Source: UBA4658 sp002405485 (GTDB taxonomy: Bacteria > Planctomycetota > Phycisphaerae > Phycisphaerales > UBA1924). Taken from it: DNA of 64,000 bases. The stretch is from positions 35,355 to 99,354 of the forward strand of contig DAISGC010000003.1 of NCBI GenBank assembly GCA_036823255.1. Direction: 5' to 3'. Below, in pieces: positions 33,614 to 45,965 of this stretch. The translations under genes and the position numbers were made by a program. Every line of letters begins with the position of its first letter. Position 1 is the first letter of the stretch. The notes below the pieces were generated by a model. That model saw nothing but the letters and a program-made list of their open reading frames with translations, was not told where the DNA came from and searched no databases.

Positions 33614-34435
33614 ATGAGCACGACCACCACCATCGATCGCGCCAAGGCCGCCTCTCGAACGATCCGCGTGCGCGTGAAGCGTGCCGACGGGCCGGGGAAA
33701 CCCAGCCGCTGGGAGACATTCAGCATCCGGGTGGATCCTGGAGCGAACGTGATCTCCGCGCTTCAGAAGATCGCGGCGAGCCCGGTGACTGTGGACGGCA
33801 AGCAGAGCACGCCGGTGGTGTGGGACTCCGGGTGCCTGGAGGAAGTCTGCGGCGCGTGCACGATGGTCATCAACGGCAGGGTGCGGCAGTCATGCTCGGC
33901 GCTGCTGGACGACTACGCGCCGAACGAAGGCGACGAGATCACCCTCGAGCCCATGAGCAAGTTTCCCGTGGTGCGCGACCTGTGGGTGGATCGCGCCCGC
34001 ATGTTCCACAATCTCAAGCGCGTCCGCGCCTGGGTGCCGATCGACGGAACATACTCCCTTGGCCCAGGCCCTCGGGAGAAGCCCGAGGTGCAGGAATCGC
34101 GGTACAAGATGTCCGAGTGCATGGCGTGCGGATGCTGCCTCGAGGCCTGCCCGCAGTTCAACATCGAGCCGGAGTCGGAAGCATGGGACACCGCGTTCCT
34201 CGGCGCTCATGCCATCAACCAGGCCCGGTTGTTCAACATGCACGAGACCGGCAAGGTGCTTGAGGGCGAGCGGCTCGACGCGCTCATGGGGCCCGGCGGT
34301 GTGACCGACTGCGGCAACTCCCAGAACTGCGTCAAGGTCTGCCCCAAGCACATTCCGCTCACCGAGTCCATCGCGGCGATGGGCAGGTCGGTGGCGATCC
34401 ATGCCGTCAAGAAGTTCTTCACCAGCCGCCGGTAA
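33614..34435 (+). CDS. sdhB: Succinate dehydrogenase iron-sulfur subunit
   Basis: The 273-residue protein carries the electron-transfer clusters of SDH. Cysteines C74, C79, C82 and C94 (DSGCLEEVCGAC, QSC) bind the [2Fe-2S] cluster. MSECMACGCCLEACPQF and NCVKVCPKHIP bind the [4Fe-4S] and [3Fe-4S] clusters. The frame is open from 33569, with a GTG, but the ATG at 33614 gives the usual N-terminus. The 248-nt gap to sdhA is unusual for an sdh operon and contains only short frames, so sdhB could have its own promoter. Confidence 0.96.
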   Translation: MSTTTTIDRAKAASRTIRVRVKRADGPGKPSRWETFSIRVDPGANVISALQKIAASPVTVDGKQSTPVVWDSGCLEEVCGACTMVINGRVRQSCSALLDDYAPNEGDEITLEPMSKFPVVRDLWVDRARMFHNLKRVRAWVPIDGTYSLGPGPREKPEVQESRYKMSECMACGCCLEACPQFNIEPESEAWDTAFLGAHAINQARLFNMHETGKVLEGERLDALMGPGGVTDCGNSQNCVKVCPKHIPLTESIAAMGRSVAIHAVKKFFTSRR

Positions 34436-34444
34436 GCATTGCCC

Positions 34445-34469
34445 CCGAGATCCAGCCGTGGATTCTCGG
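34445..34469 (+). terminator. Candidate stem-loop after sdhB
   Basis: CCGAGA-TCC pairs with GGA-TCTCGG with one bulged T and a 6-nt loop, starting about 10 nt after the sdhB stop. There is no U-tract, so intrinsic termination is uncertain. Confidence 0.4.
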
Positions 34470-34592
34470 CCGCTTGGCACTTCTGATAAGTCGCCGGCGC
34501 GGTCGCCCAGATCACACATTCGTGATTGGTGATCGGGTTCTCACCGTGCTCTGAGCGTCCGGGCGCAGACCCGGGGCGCGGCGACCGATTCC

Positions 34593-36086
34593 ATGGGCAT
34601 GCACAGCAACACCCCTTCTGCCCAGGGTCCGGATCATCCTGTCAACTACTGGGGCTTTGGCCCGAGAACCTCGGCGATGCTCGCCACAAGCGGGCTGGTG
34701 TGCACGGCCTTTGCCATGGGGGCCGACTGGCTCGCGACAGGCGTGGTCGGTCTTCCGCTGGGCGCGTGGCTGGTGGCCTCCGCGGGGGCTGCGGCCCACG
34801 CGTGGTCGGGTGGTTCTGCAAACATCGCTTCTGTCCGTCGATGGCTCTCGCGTCGCTCGACGATCGCACGGCCGATTCCCGCCCGCACGCGGTTCGAGCT
34901 GCACGAGACCGTTCCCGAGCACACGCTCCACCGGGCGGGTCTGGGGCTCGCCAAGGTCGGCAACACACTCCAGCGGGCGACGGCCCGGCTGGTGACCAAC
35001 TCCGCCGCGGGAACCGTGACCATCGGGGTGGACGCGACCGAGGCGGACTTCCGCGCCATCGTCTCCGCGATCGGCGTCTTCAAGCCCGGTGGCGCGGAGA
35101 TCGACGTTGTCCGCGCCGACGCGGGGCTGATCAAGGATGCGCCCGATGACGCGCAGCGCTTCGACGCGCTGCTTCGCCGGACGTCCGACGGTGAGTACTA
35201 CGTGTTCGTGCCCGAGAATGACGCCCATCCGGCGGCGATCGAGGCCTGGTCGAGTCCTTGCCCGATCGGCTATTCCACGTGCTTCCCGGTTCGGCTGGAT
35301 ACTGCCCGGATGGAACTTGGGCCCTGCGATCTCTCGGATGCACCGACCTGCGAGGTCGTCTGCGCGCTCGCCACGGTCGCCGCGGTGCTCGGACGTTCAC
35401 CGGCCCGATTGGCCGGCTTGAACGGCCTGCCGTCGATGCTCGGCAAGCGATCGACCCTGGCGAACTTCTCGAGCATTCTTGAAGCAGGAATGAACCACCT
35501 GGGCGAAACGCTCGGTGTGATCCGTCATGGTCGCGACCAGACCAGGGCGGTCTCCGCCGCGACGCGATTGTTCATGGCCCATCTCGCAACCCACACCGCC
35601 GGCACGGGCGGTGAGGAGCGGCTGACGGCGGCGGAGCGTGCCGCACGGCTGCTGGGAGACGAGCCCGCGAACATGCTGCGACTCGGGGCCATCCAGGTTG
35701 CCGCGGGCAAGGACGACGCGGCGATCGACACGTTCGTGCGCGTGTGCCAGGTGCTGCGGGCGCACGAGGCGCGGTGCAGCACCGATCCGCTTGTGTACGT
35801 GATGAGCGAGAGTGATCTGGGCCAGCCGGACGGGCTGACGCTGGGACGGATCGCCGCGGGCGTGACGCTCATGTACGCCACCGCTCCGCAGAACACGATG
35901 ACCTATCTGCGGGACGACCTGCTGGAGGATCTGGAGTCGACCAGACGCTTCAGCCATGACCCCGATGGGTTGATGCTCGTGCGGACGCTCGTGGACCGCC
36001 TGTGCAGATCGGCGCAGACCAGAGCCGCCGACGCGGCGGTCCCCCAGCAGACGCCGCGGACGCGCCGGCGGCGCAAGGCGGCCTAG
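34593..36086 (+). CDS. Hypothetical protein with two N-terminal TM segments and basic tail
   Basis: I do not recognise the family. The 497-residue product has two adjacent hydrophobic segments at about 27-73 (LATSGLVCTAFAMGADWLA and GAWLVASAGAAAHAW). A mixed alpha/beta region follows (TIGVDATEADFRAIV; DGEYYVFVPEN), then a helical, TPR-like second half (AIDTFVRVCQVLRAHEA). It ends in a strongly basic tail, RTRRRRKAA. It lies between sdhB and the topoisomerase VI A gene on the same strand and could be co-transcribed with the latter, 99 nt away, but no functional link can be read from the sequence. Confidence 0.75.
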   Translation: MGMHSNTPSAQGPDHPVNYWGFGPRTSAMLATSGLVCTAFAMGADWLATGVVGLPLGAWLVASAGAAAHAWSGGSANIASVRRWLSRRSTIARPIPARTRFELHETVPEHTLHRAGLGLAKVGNTLQRATARLVTNSAAGTVTIGVDATEADFRAIVSAIGVFKPGGAEIDVVRADAGLIKDAPDDAQRFDALLRRTSDGEYYVFVPENDAHPAAIEAWSSPCPIGYSTCFPVRLDTARMELGPCDLSDAPTCEVVCALATVAAVLGRSPARLAGLNGLPSMLGKRSTLANFSSILEAGMNHLGETLGVIRHGRDQTRAVSAATRLFMAHLATHTAGTGGEERLTAAERAARLLGDEPANMLRLGAIQVAAGKDDAAIDTFVRVCQVLRAHEARCSTDPLVYVMSESDLGQPDGLTLGRIAAGVTLMYATAPQNTMTYLRDDLLEDLESTRRFSHDPDGLMLVRTLVDRLCRSAQTRAADAAVPQQTPRTRRRRKAA

Positions 36087-36185
36087 CGGCGTCCGGCGCC
36101 CGACTTGTGCCCGTTGTCTTGGCAGGTGGGGTCTCCCCCACTACACTCCGCGCCCCACTGCTGTGCAGCGGCAACGGAGTGCCCC

Positions 36186-37337
36186 ATGGCCAAGAAGTCG
36201 TCGATCGTCCAGCCCAAGCGTGACGCCAAGCCCCGGAAGTTGTCGGAGCGGGACTCGCGCACATTGTCGAAGCTTGTCGGGCTCGCCGACGACGTGACCA
36301 AGAAGGCCCTTGGCGGCAAGGAGCCGAAGCTCGACATCCCGACTCGGACCAAGAGCAACACGATCTGGAACCGGAAGCGCGGCATCCTGGAGATGGGCGA
36401 CGGCGTCGCTGAGCGCGAGCTGTTCAACCTGAACCAGGCCAAGCAGTTCATGCAGACGATGCTGCACGCAAGCACCATCAAGGACCTGATCGAGGCCGAC
36501 AAGACCTCCAGTCTTCGTGGCGTGTTCTACAAGGCCAAGCACACGGTGGCGGGCACGAAAGAGAACACCTTCGACGATCAGGCCGAGAGCGATCCGATCC
36601 TTGAGGATCTGGAGGTGACGCTCGGCTCGCTGCGGGAGGAACTCCACGTCTTTGCCGAGAATCGCGGTGCGATGGTCGGCAACATCACGATCGTCGACAA
36701 GGGCGACGAGATCGACTGCCGGCGCATGGGTTCGGGCGGCTACGCGCTGCCGTCGATCGTCGAGCCCGACATCATCCAGTTCAAGAAGTGCGAGGCGAAG
36801 TTCGTCCTGCATGTCGAAAAGGGCACGGTGTGGAACCGCTTCAACGAGGACCGGTTCTGGGAGAAGAACAACTGCATCCTCACGCACGGAGCCGGCCAGC
36901 CCCCTCGCGGCTGCCGGCGCCTGCTGCAGCGGCTGAGCCACGAGCTGAAGCTGCCGATCATCTGCCTGCTGGATTGCGATCCGTGGGGGCACTACATCTA
37001 CAGCGTGATCAAGCAGGGATCGATCTCCCTGGCGTTCGAGAGCTCACGCCTGGCGATCCCCGATGCCAAGTTCCTGGGCATCCGCGCCAAGGACTACGAC
37101 GAGTGCGAACTCTCCGACGCGGTCAAGATCGATCTTTCCGACAACGACATCAAACGCGCCAAGGAGATCGCGGCGTATCCGTGGTTCGAGGGCCACAAGC
37201 AGTGGCAACGCGAGATCGAGCACATGCTCAAGAACGGCTTCAAGATGGAAGTCGAAGCGTTGATCACCAAGGACATTTCGTACGTCACCGAGGAGTACGT
37301 CCCGGAGCGTCTGAAGGACAAGGACTGGCTGGAGTGA
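36186..37337 (+). CDS. top6A: DNA topoisomerase VI subunit A (Spo11/Top6A)
   Basis: This is the DNA-cleaving subunit of type IIB topoisomerase, 383 residues. The catalytic Tyr is probably Y115 in SSLRGVFYKAKHT inside the winged-helix CAP domain. The Toprim domain has E211 in FVLHVEKGTVWNRF and D263/D265 in ICLLDCDPWGHYIYS. A GRGYP-like Toprim lead-in is represented by HGAGQPPRGCRR. Length and order fit archaeal Top6A. GGAG lies 8 nt before the ATG. With the B subunit it should relax or decatenate DNA by ATP-dependent double-strand passage. Next on the strand is methionine aminopeptidase. Confidence 0.95.
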   Translation: MAKKSSIVQPKRDAKPRKLSERDSRTLSKLVGLADDVTKKALGGKEPKLDIPTRTKSNTIWNRKRGILEMGDGVAERELFNLNQAKQFMQTMLHASTIKDLIEADKTSSLRGVFYKAKHTVAGTKENTFDDQAESDPILEDLEVTLGSLREELHVFAENRGAMVGNITIVDKGDEIDCRRMGSGGYALPSIVEPDIIQFKKCEAKFVLHVEKGTVWNRFNEDRFWEKNNCILTHGAGQPPRGCRRLLQRLSHELKLPIICLLDCDPWGHYIYSVIKQGSISLAFESSRLAIPDAKFLGIRAKDYDECELSDAVKIDLSDNDIKRAKEIAAYPWFEGHKQWQREIEHMLKNGFKMEVEALITKDISYVTEEYVPERLKDKDWLE

Positions 37338-37446
37338 TCGAGCCGACGGACCGCCGGCCCCGTGCGCGATGCGGGGCAGGGAACTCAGCCGGCGGCCAGC
37401 ATCGTGATTCCGGCACATGCCCCCGTGCCGCTATGCTTGGAAACGG

Positions 37447-38268
37447 ATGTCCAAGCCCCCGCAGATCTCTCCCGCCGAAGCCGACCTGGCCTTTGCCGCA
37501 GCGCAGTGCGTTGTTGAAACGCATCGACGCATCGCGGAGTTTCTTCGGGTGGGGCAGACGCTCGCGCAGATCGACGCGTTTGTCGCCAAGACGCTGGCCG
37601 ACCTGAAGTGCTCGTCGTGTTTTCTCGGGTACTCAGTGCCTGGCCTGCCCAAGTTCCCGAGCCACGCGTGCCTGAGCGTGAACGAGTGCGTGGTGCACGG
37701 AACCGCCGGCTACTACACCAAGCCGCTGATCGAGGGCGATGTGCTCAAGATCGACATCGGGGTTTCGCACAAGGGATGGATCGGCGATGCGGCGTGGACC
37801 TACGCCTTCAAGACCCGAACGCCCGAGGTGAAGAAGCTCATGGACTGCGGCAAGGAGTCGCTCCGCCGAGGCGTGCTCGAGCTCAAGCCCGGCAACATGT
37901 TCATCCACTGGGCGCAGACCGTGCAGCGACACGTCGAGACCGAGTGCGGTTTCCACCTTGTCCGAGGCCTCGGCGGCCACGGCTACGGGCGCAAGCTGCA
38001 CGGGCCGCCATATGTCTCCAACGTCGTCCCCAGCTATCCCGGCGAGTGGCCTGACGCGCTCATGCGGTGCTTTCCCGGGACGCTCGTCGCCGTGGAGCCC
38101 ATGATCGCCGTCGGTACCAGCGAGACGACCCAGAAGCCCCGGGCCTGGCCGGTGTTCTCCGCCGATCGATCCATGACTGTGCACTATGAGCACGACGTCC
38201 TCATCACCGAGAACGGCCCGCGCGTCCTCACCGATGGCTTGGAGTCGCTGCCCGACGTCGTCGGCTGA
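37447..38268 (+). CDS. map: Methionine aminopeptidase, type I
   Basis: The enzyme removes the N-terminal Met from nascent proteins. All five metal ligands are visible: D103 (KIDIGV), D114 (GDAAWT), H178 (GGHGYGRKLH), E217 (VAVEPMI) and E255 (ITENG), plus the substrate His H84 in CVVHGT. The 273-residue length is standard. The start at 37447 is chosen over the upstream open frame because it gives the family-typical N-terminus. It follows top6A by 109 nt and precedes the papain-like gene by 15 nt. Confidence 0.97.
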   Translation: MSKPPQISPAEADLAFAAAQCVVETHRRIAEFLRVGQTLAQIDAFVAKTLADLKCSSCFLGYSVPGLPKFPSHACLSVNECVVHGTAGYYTKPLIEGDVLKIDIGVSHKGWIGDAAWTYAFKTRTPEVKKLMDCGKESLRRGVLELKPGNMFIHWAQTVQRHVETECGFHLVRGLGGHGYGRKLHGPPYVSNVVPSYPGEWPDALMRCFPGTLVAVEPMIAVGTSETTQKPRAWPVFSADRSMTVHYEHDVLITENGPRVLTDGLESLPDVVG

Positions 38269-38283
38269 AAGGAGGCGCTCGGC

Positions 38284-39084
38284 ATGCATGGCTTGCTCCT
38301 TTGCATGGTCGCGCTCCTCGCAGCGCTCGCCACTCCGGATCCGCGGCCGCCAAGCATCGCCGAGTTCCAGCCCGCTTCCCACGGATTCCGCTTTGTCAAC
38401 CACTTTGAAGGGTCGCCCTCGCCCGTTCCGCTGGGTGGTCTGGACAATCGGCTTGGGGTGCCGACAACGTACGGGCTCTGCGGCGGCATGTCGTTTGCCG
38501 CGGCGGACTTCTTCCTCCTCCGGCGCCAGGTTCCTCCTGCCGATCAGCCCCCTGCTCCCGGCTCGCCACTGTTCCGGTACATTCAGTCGAGGCAGACCGA
38601 CTCGCTTGGCCCAAGAATGTCGCTCATCGCCAGCTTCGGCAGGTGGATGAGCGCGCCCGACAACTCCCTGCTCGGCACGCGATTCGCCACGCTCGAAGAA
38701 CTCCACAACGTCCGCCAGGATCTGGATCGCGGCCTGCCGGTCGTCCTTGGACTTGTGTACGTTCGGTACGCCAACAACCGCGGATCGAACGGACCGGCCG
38801 GTTCGGCGTGGAACAACCACCAGGTGCTGGCGATCGGGCACTCCCGCGATCGTGACGAGACCGTCATCAACGTGTACGACCCCAACTTCCCGGGTCGGGG
38901 TGACGCGGCGATCCACTGCACGCCGATGATCGTCGGCGTGCTCAACGCCGGACTCTCCGACGGTGTGCCTACGCCGATCCTCGGCATCCGTTGCGTGCAG
39001 AAGCTGGGCGGACGCACCCAGCGCGTGGTGCGCGGGCTGATTCCGATGCCCTATCAGCCGAAGGTCCCGCCCGAGGGTCTGTAG
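38284..39084 (+). CDS. Exported protein with predicted papain-like (C39-type) active site
   Basis: The 266-residue product starts with a short signal peptide (LLLCMVALLAALA). A possible cysteine-protease triad is visible: C66 in TYGLCGGMSFAAADF, H179 in AWNNHQVLAIGH and D199 or N201 in INVYDPNFPG. The spacing and flanks resemble peptidase C39-like folds, which include processing and peptidoglycan-related peptidases, but no named family is recognised and activity is inferred. Only 15 nt separate it from map, so co-transcription is likely. It is convergent with secA. Confidence 0.7.
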   Translation: MHGLLLCMVALLAALATPDPRPPSIAEFQPASHGFRFVNHFEGSPSPVPLGGLDNRLGVPTTYGLCGGMSFAAADFFLLRRQVPPADQPPAPGSPLFRYIQSRQTDSLGPRMSLIASFGRWMSAPDNSLLGTRFATLEELHNVRQDLDRGLPVVLGLVYVRYANNRGSNGPAGSAWNNHQVLAIGHSRDRDETVINVYDPNFPGRGDAAIHCTPMIVGVLNAGLSDGVPTPILGIRCVQKLGGRTQRVVRGLIPMPYQPKVPPEGL

Positions 39085-39119
39085 ATCGTCCGCATCCCCG
39101 AGATCGGCTTTCTGAACTG

Positions 39120-43160
<4,041 letters not shown>

Positions 43161-43395
43161 GTGTGCTGCGCTGCTTTCGATCGTGTGCGACCGGCCGAGA
43201 TCGATCTCGGCGGCGGTCCCGCGGCGGGCTATCCGCCGCGGTCGGCCTCATGGCCGGTCAATGACAACGAGCGATCGACGCGGGCCCGCCGCCTGTCCTC
43301 AGGCGGCCGCTCCACGCGCGTCACGATGCTTCAACTCTGGAAACGGCTCTCCGCGCTCGGGTTGACCCGGCGCCGATCGCCCGCCACCTGAAGGG

Positions 43396-43809
43396 TCATC
43401 GCCCGGGCGGTGGAAGACTCAGCAGCGCCGGGCGAGGCAGGTCCGACACCCGCGGCTCGTGCTCCAGCTCCACGCACCATGCGGCACAATGAACGGCCGC
43501 GCTCCCGCGAAGGTCCACGATCGCCAGCCGAACATGCTCGGCGGCACCGGGCCGAATGCGTCGGCCGTCGCGATCCCGGTCCTTCTCCTCGAGCGAATCC
43601 GACTCTCGAATCTGCTCCCACGTCGCCAGACGGGCCGCGCTCGCCGATCGCGGCGAGAACGCGCCGAGATCCTGCGATCGCGCCGCGGCGGGTGAAGCCG
43701 CAAGAACCAGCGTCACGATCAACAGGAGCGTCACCCCTGTCGACGTCGCCACCCGGCTCCGCGAGCGGAGGTTCCCGGTGTCCAGAACTGGTCTTGGTCT
43801 TCCGGCCAT
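43396..43809 (-). CDS. Small exported protein of unknown function
   Basis: This 137-residue frame has a clear Sec signal (RSRSR followed by VTLLLIVTLVLAASPAAA). The mature part is short, charged and Arg-rich (DSLEEKDRDRDGRRI), with two Cys residues spaced as in HCAAWC. I know no family. It lies upstream of secA on the same strand, 235 nt away; the gap to secA holds no gene. The signal peptide is the main reason for calling it real, since other frames here are also open. Confidence 0.5.
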   Translation of the reverse strand: MAGRPRPVLDTGNLRSRSRVATSTGVTLLLIVTLVLAASPAAARSQDLGAFSPRSASAARLATWEQIRESDSLEEKDRDRDGRRIRPGAAEHVRLAIVDLRGSAAVHCAAWCVELEHEPRVSDLPRPALLSLPPPGR

Positions 43810-44010
43810 GCCTTGGGTCCCGGATCACCGGCGATCGCGCCAAGTGCTCCGCTGACGAACGACTTCATTCTATCGGCATTCTGCCGCCCAAGTGCGGCCC
43901 GGCAGACGCAACAAGAACCAAAACCGTACATTCCCAATCGAAGCGTCCGAAAAGGCATCCTCGGTCACGCCTGAGGATTCCATGCCGGTCCCAATTTCCT
44001 ACCCTCTCAC

Positions 44011-44418
44011 ATGACCATTTTCTCCAAGATCATCGCCGGCGAGATTCCCTGCTTCAAGGTCTACGAGGATCCGCACGTGCTCGCCTTCCTGGACATCAAC
44101 CCCCTCTCTCCCGGGCACACCCTCGTCATTCCCAAGGAGCCGAGGGCCCACGTGCACGAGCTCTCCGACGAGTCGGCCGCCGCCATCGGTCGAGCCCTCC
44201 CCCGAATCTGCCGAGCCATCCTGAAGGCCACAGGAGCCGCGTCCTACAACATCCTCCAGAACAACGGTTCGGCGGCCCATCAGGTGGTCATGCACGTCCA
44301 CTTCCACATCATCCCCAAGTTCCCCGATGGTCGGGGGCTGGGCATCGGCTGGTCCGCGGGCACGCTCGAACGGGCTGCCGGTGCGGACCTGGCTCAGAAG
44401 ATCGCGTCTGCCTTGTGA
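44011..44418 (+). CDS. HIT family protein (nucleotide phosphoramidase/hydrolase)
   Basis: The 135-residue protein has the histidine triad H95-V-H97-F-H99 (HVHFHII) and the family N-terminus FSKIIAGEIPCFKVYED. The Hint-type signature SYNILQNNGSAAHQ is present. HIT hydrolases cleave nucleoside phosphoramidates such as AMP-lysine; the exact substrate is unknown. It is followed by a META-domain lipoprotein gene on the same strand. Confidence 0.95.
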   Translation: MTIFSKIIAGEIPCFKVYEDPHVLAFLDINPLSPGHTLVIPKEPRAHVHELSDESAAAIGRALPRICRAILKATGAASYNILQNNGSAAHQVVMHVHFHIIPKFPDGRGLGIGWSAGTLERAAGADLAQKIASAL

Positions 44419-44459
44419 ACACCCCGCGTGCACCACGCCGCACACCGGAGTCCCCTGAC

Positions 44460-44891
44460 ATGCGAATGCTGCTTTCCGTCCTCCTTCTTGGAGTCGCCAC
44501 GCTGGCCCTTGCCGCCTGCTCGGGCCCCAAGCCCAATCGCGCCGATCGGCCCGAGCTGTCCTCCATTGCCGGACGGTCCTGGACCGCGATCCAGCTCAAC
44601 GGCAAGGACATCCCCACCGAGCCCGCCAAAATCACGATCGAGTTCATGGAGGACTCCCGAATCGGCGGCTTCGCCGGGGTCAATCGGTACTTCGGCGGCT
44701 ACTCAAGCCCAAGGCCTGGGTCCGTCTCCTTCTCCGGCGTCGGATCAACCAAGATGGCCGGCCCGCCCGACGCCATGCAACGCGAGACCGAGTTCTTCAA
44801 CGCGCTGAGCGCCGCCGACGGCTATCGCGTGCGTGGTGCGATTCTCGACCTCCTGGCAGGCGATCGCGTGCTCGTGCGTTTCAGGTACTGA
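44460..44891 (+). CDS. META/HslJ-like lipoprotein
   Basis: The 143-residue product has a lipoprotein signal with lipobox LALAAC and a domain resembling META/HslJ: LSSIAGRSWTAIQLNGKDIP, ITIEFMEDSRIGGFAGVNRY and a late FFNALSAADGYRV. The family includes E. coli HslJ, linked to heat and antibiotic tolerance at the outer membrane; function here is unknown. GGAG lies 9 nt before the ATG. It follows the HIT gene by 41 nt. Confidence 0.85.
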   Translation: MRMLLSVLLLGVATLALAACSGPKPNRADRPELSSIAGRSWTAIQLNGKDIPTEPAKITIEFMEDSRIGGFAGVNRYFGGYSSPRPGSVSFSGVGSTKMAGPPDAMQRETEFFNALSAADGYRVRGAILDLLAGDRVLVRFRY

Positions 44892-44928
44892 CTCCGCGCA
44901 CTCATCCGTTCATCGATACGCTTGCCGA

Positions 44929-45402
44929 ATGAGCACCCATAGCCCGGACCCCGAAGCCGTCCTCGCCCGCCTCGGGCTCGCCCTTCCGACGCCGGCCGCT
45001 CCGGTGGCGGCGTACATCCCCAGCCGGCTCGCGGGCAACCTGCTGTTCATCAGCGGGCAAATCCCGATCCGCGACGGCAAGCTCATGGCGACTGGTCCGG
45101 TGCCATCGGCGGTGTCGCTTGAAGTCGCACGAGCCTGTGCCGCCCAGTGCACACTGAACGGGCTCGCGGCGACCAAGGCCGCGCTCGGCTCGCTCACCAG
45201 GGTCCACCAGATCGTTCGTGTCGGGTGCTTTGTCGCCTGCGACAACGGCTTCGGCGACCAGCCGAAGATCGCCAACGCCGCAAGCGAGCTGCTGATGGAG
45301 GTGTTCGGCGACGCCGGTCGGCACGCGCGTGCCGCGGTCGGCACCAATGCACTGCCCCTGAACGTGCCAGTCGAGATCGAGTTCCTCATCGAGGTGCGAT
45401 AG
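44929..45402 (+). CDS. RidA family protein (YjgF/YER057c/UK114)
   Basis: RidA proteins hydrolyse reactive enamine/imine intermediates. The 157-residue product has the family pattern NLLFISGQIPIRDGKLM, then GSLTRVHQIVRVGCFV, and a C-terminal ARAAVGTNALPLNVPVEIE. The usual catalytic Arg position before the last motif (ARAAVGT) fits. The long N-terminus (AYIPSRLAGN) is typical of the larger subgroup of YjgF-like proteins of about 150 residues. It follows the lipoprotein gene by 37 nt and converges on the zinc-ribbon gene. Confidence 0.92.
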   Translation: MSTHSPDPEAVLARLGLALPTPAAPVAAYIPSRLAGNLLFISGQIPIRDGKLMATGPVPSAVSLEVARACAAQCTLNGLAATKAALGSLTRVHQIVRVGCFVACDNGFGDQPKIANAASELLMEVFGDAGRHARAAVGTNALPLNVPVEIEFLIEVR

Positions 45403-45408
45403 TCGCAC

Positions 45409-45900
45409 CTAGAGCGTCCGCCGAGTCTTCGGCGGGCCATGCCTGATGGGAATGAGCGCGACCGGCTCGGCGTCCTTGGACGACCCTCGGCCTCGATACG
45501 GGGTCCCGCATTCAGGGCATTGCAGCCCCGCCGCCGGCAAGGCCGACAGGTCATAACGGCACTTGGTGCACTCGTGCGGCTGGGGCGGACGCGGCAGCAG
45601 CGCGATGTAGTACCCAACTGCGCCGGTCAGCAGGACGTAGGGCCAAAGAATCACACCCGTGAAAATCCGCGCCGCGTCCGGCATCTTGTCCCACCACGCC
45701 CGCATCAGCATCGCGATGAGCACCATCCCCACCACCGACACCGTCACGACCAGGAACGCCGGCCACTGCCGACGCCAGTGCATCGCAAGCCCCCACACCA
45801 CACAGGCGAAGATCGGGAAAATCAGCACGCGGTCGGCCTTGGAAGTCCGGGGCGCATGCCCCGTCTGGACCAAGTGTACTTCGAACCTCGCAGCCCGCAC
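45409..45900 (-). CDS. Membrane protein with C-terminal zinc ribbon
   Basis: The 163-residue product has three hydrophobic helices (LIFPIFACVVWGLAMHW, PAFLVVTVSVVGMVLIAML, GVILWPYVLLTGAVGYYIALL) and a cytoplasmic C-terminus with the zinc ribbon CTKCRYDLSALP...CPECGTPY. CxxC-YDL...CPECG ribbons at the ends of small membrane proteins are very common in planctomycetes; function unknown. A GTG at 45900 is the longest start. It is the last gene of the long minus-strand run. Confidence 0.75.
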   Translation of the reverse strand: MRAARFEVHLVQTGHAPRTSKADRVLIFPIFACVVWGLAMHWRRQWPAFLVVTVSVVGMVLIAMLMRAWWDKMPDAARIFTGVILWPYVLLTGAVGYYIALLPRPPQPHECTKCRYDLSALPAAGLQCPECGTPYRGRGSSKDAEPVALIPIRHGPPKTRRTL

Positions 45901-45965
45901 GCTTCACCGACGAACCACAAAACGACTCGGAGGTACGCAATACCGGTCACGATCAACGGTTCGGC

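Noticed and set aside
34473..34490. TTGGCAC resembling a sigma-54 -24 element
   Set aside because: No -12 GC element at the right spacing.
43410..44891. 493-codon frame covering the HIT and META genes
   Set aside because: It is a different frame from both real genes over most of its length and only coincides with the lipoprotein frame at the end.
45870..45895. GGTTCGAAG-like sequence resembling a tRNA T-loop
   Set aside because: No acceptor stem, anticodon arm or CCA-like end around it.
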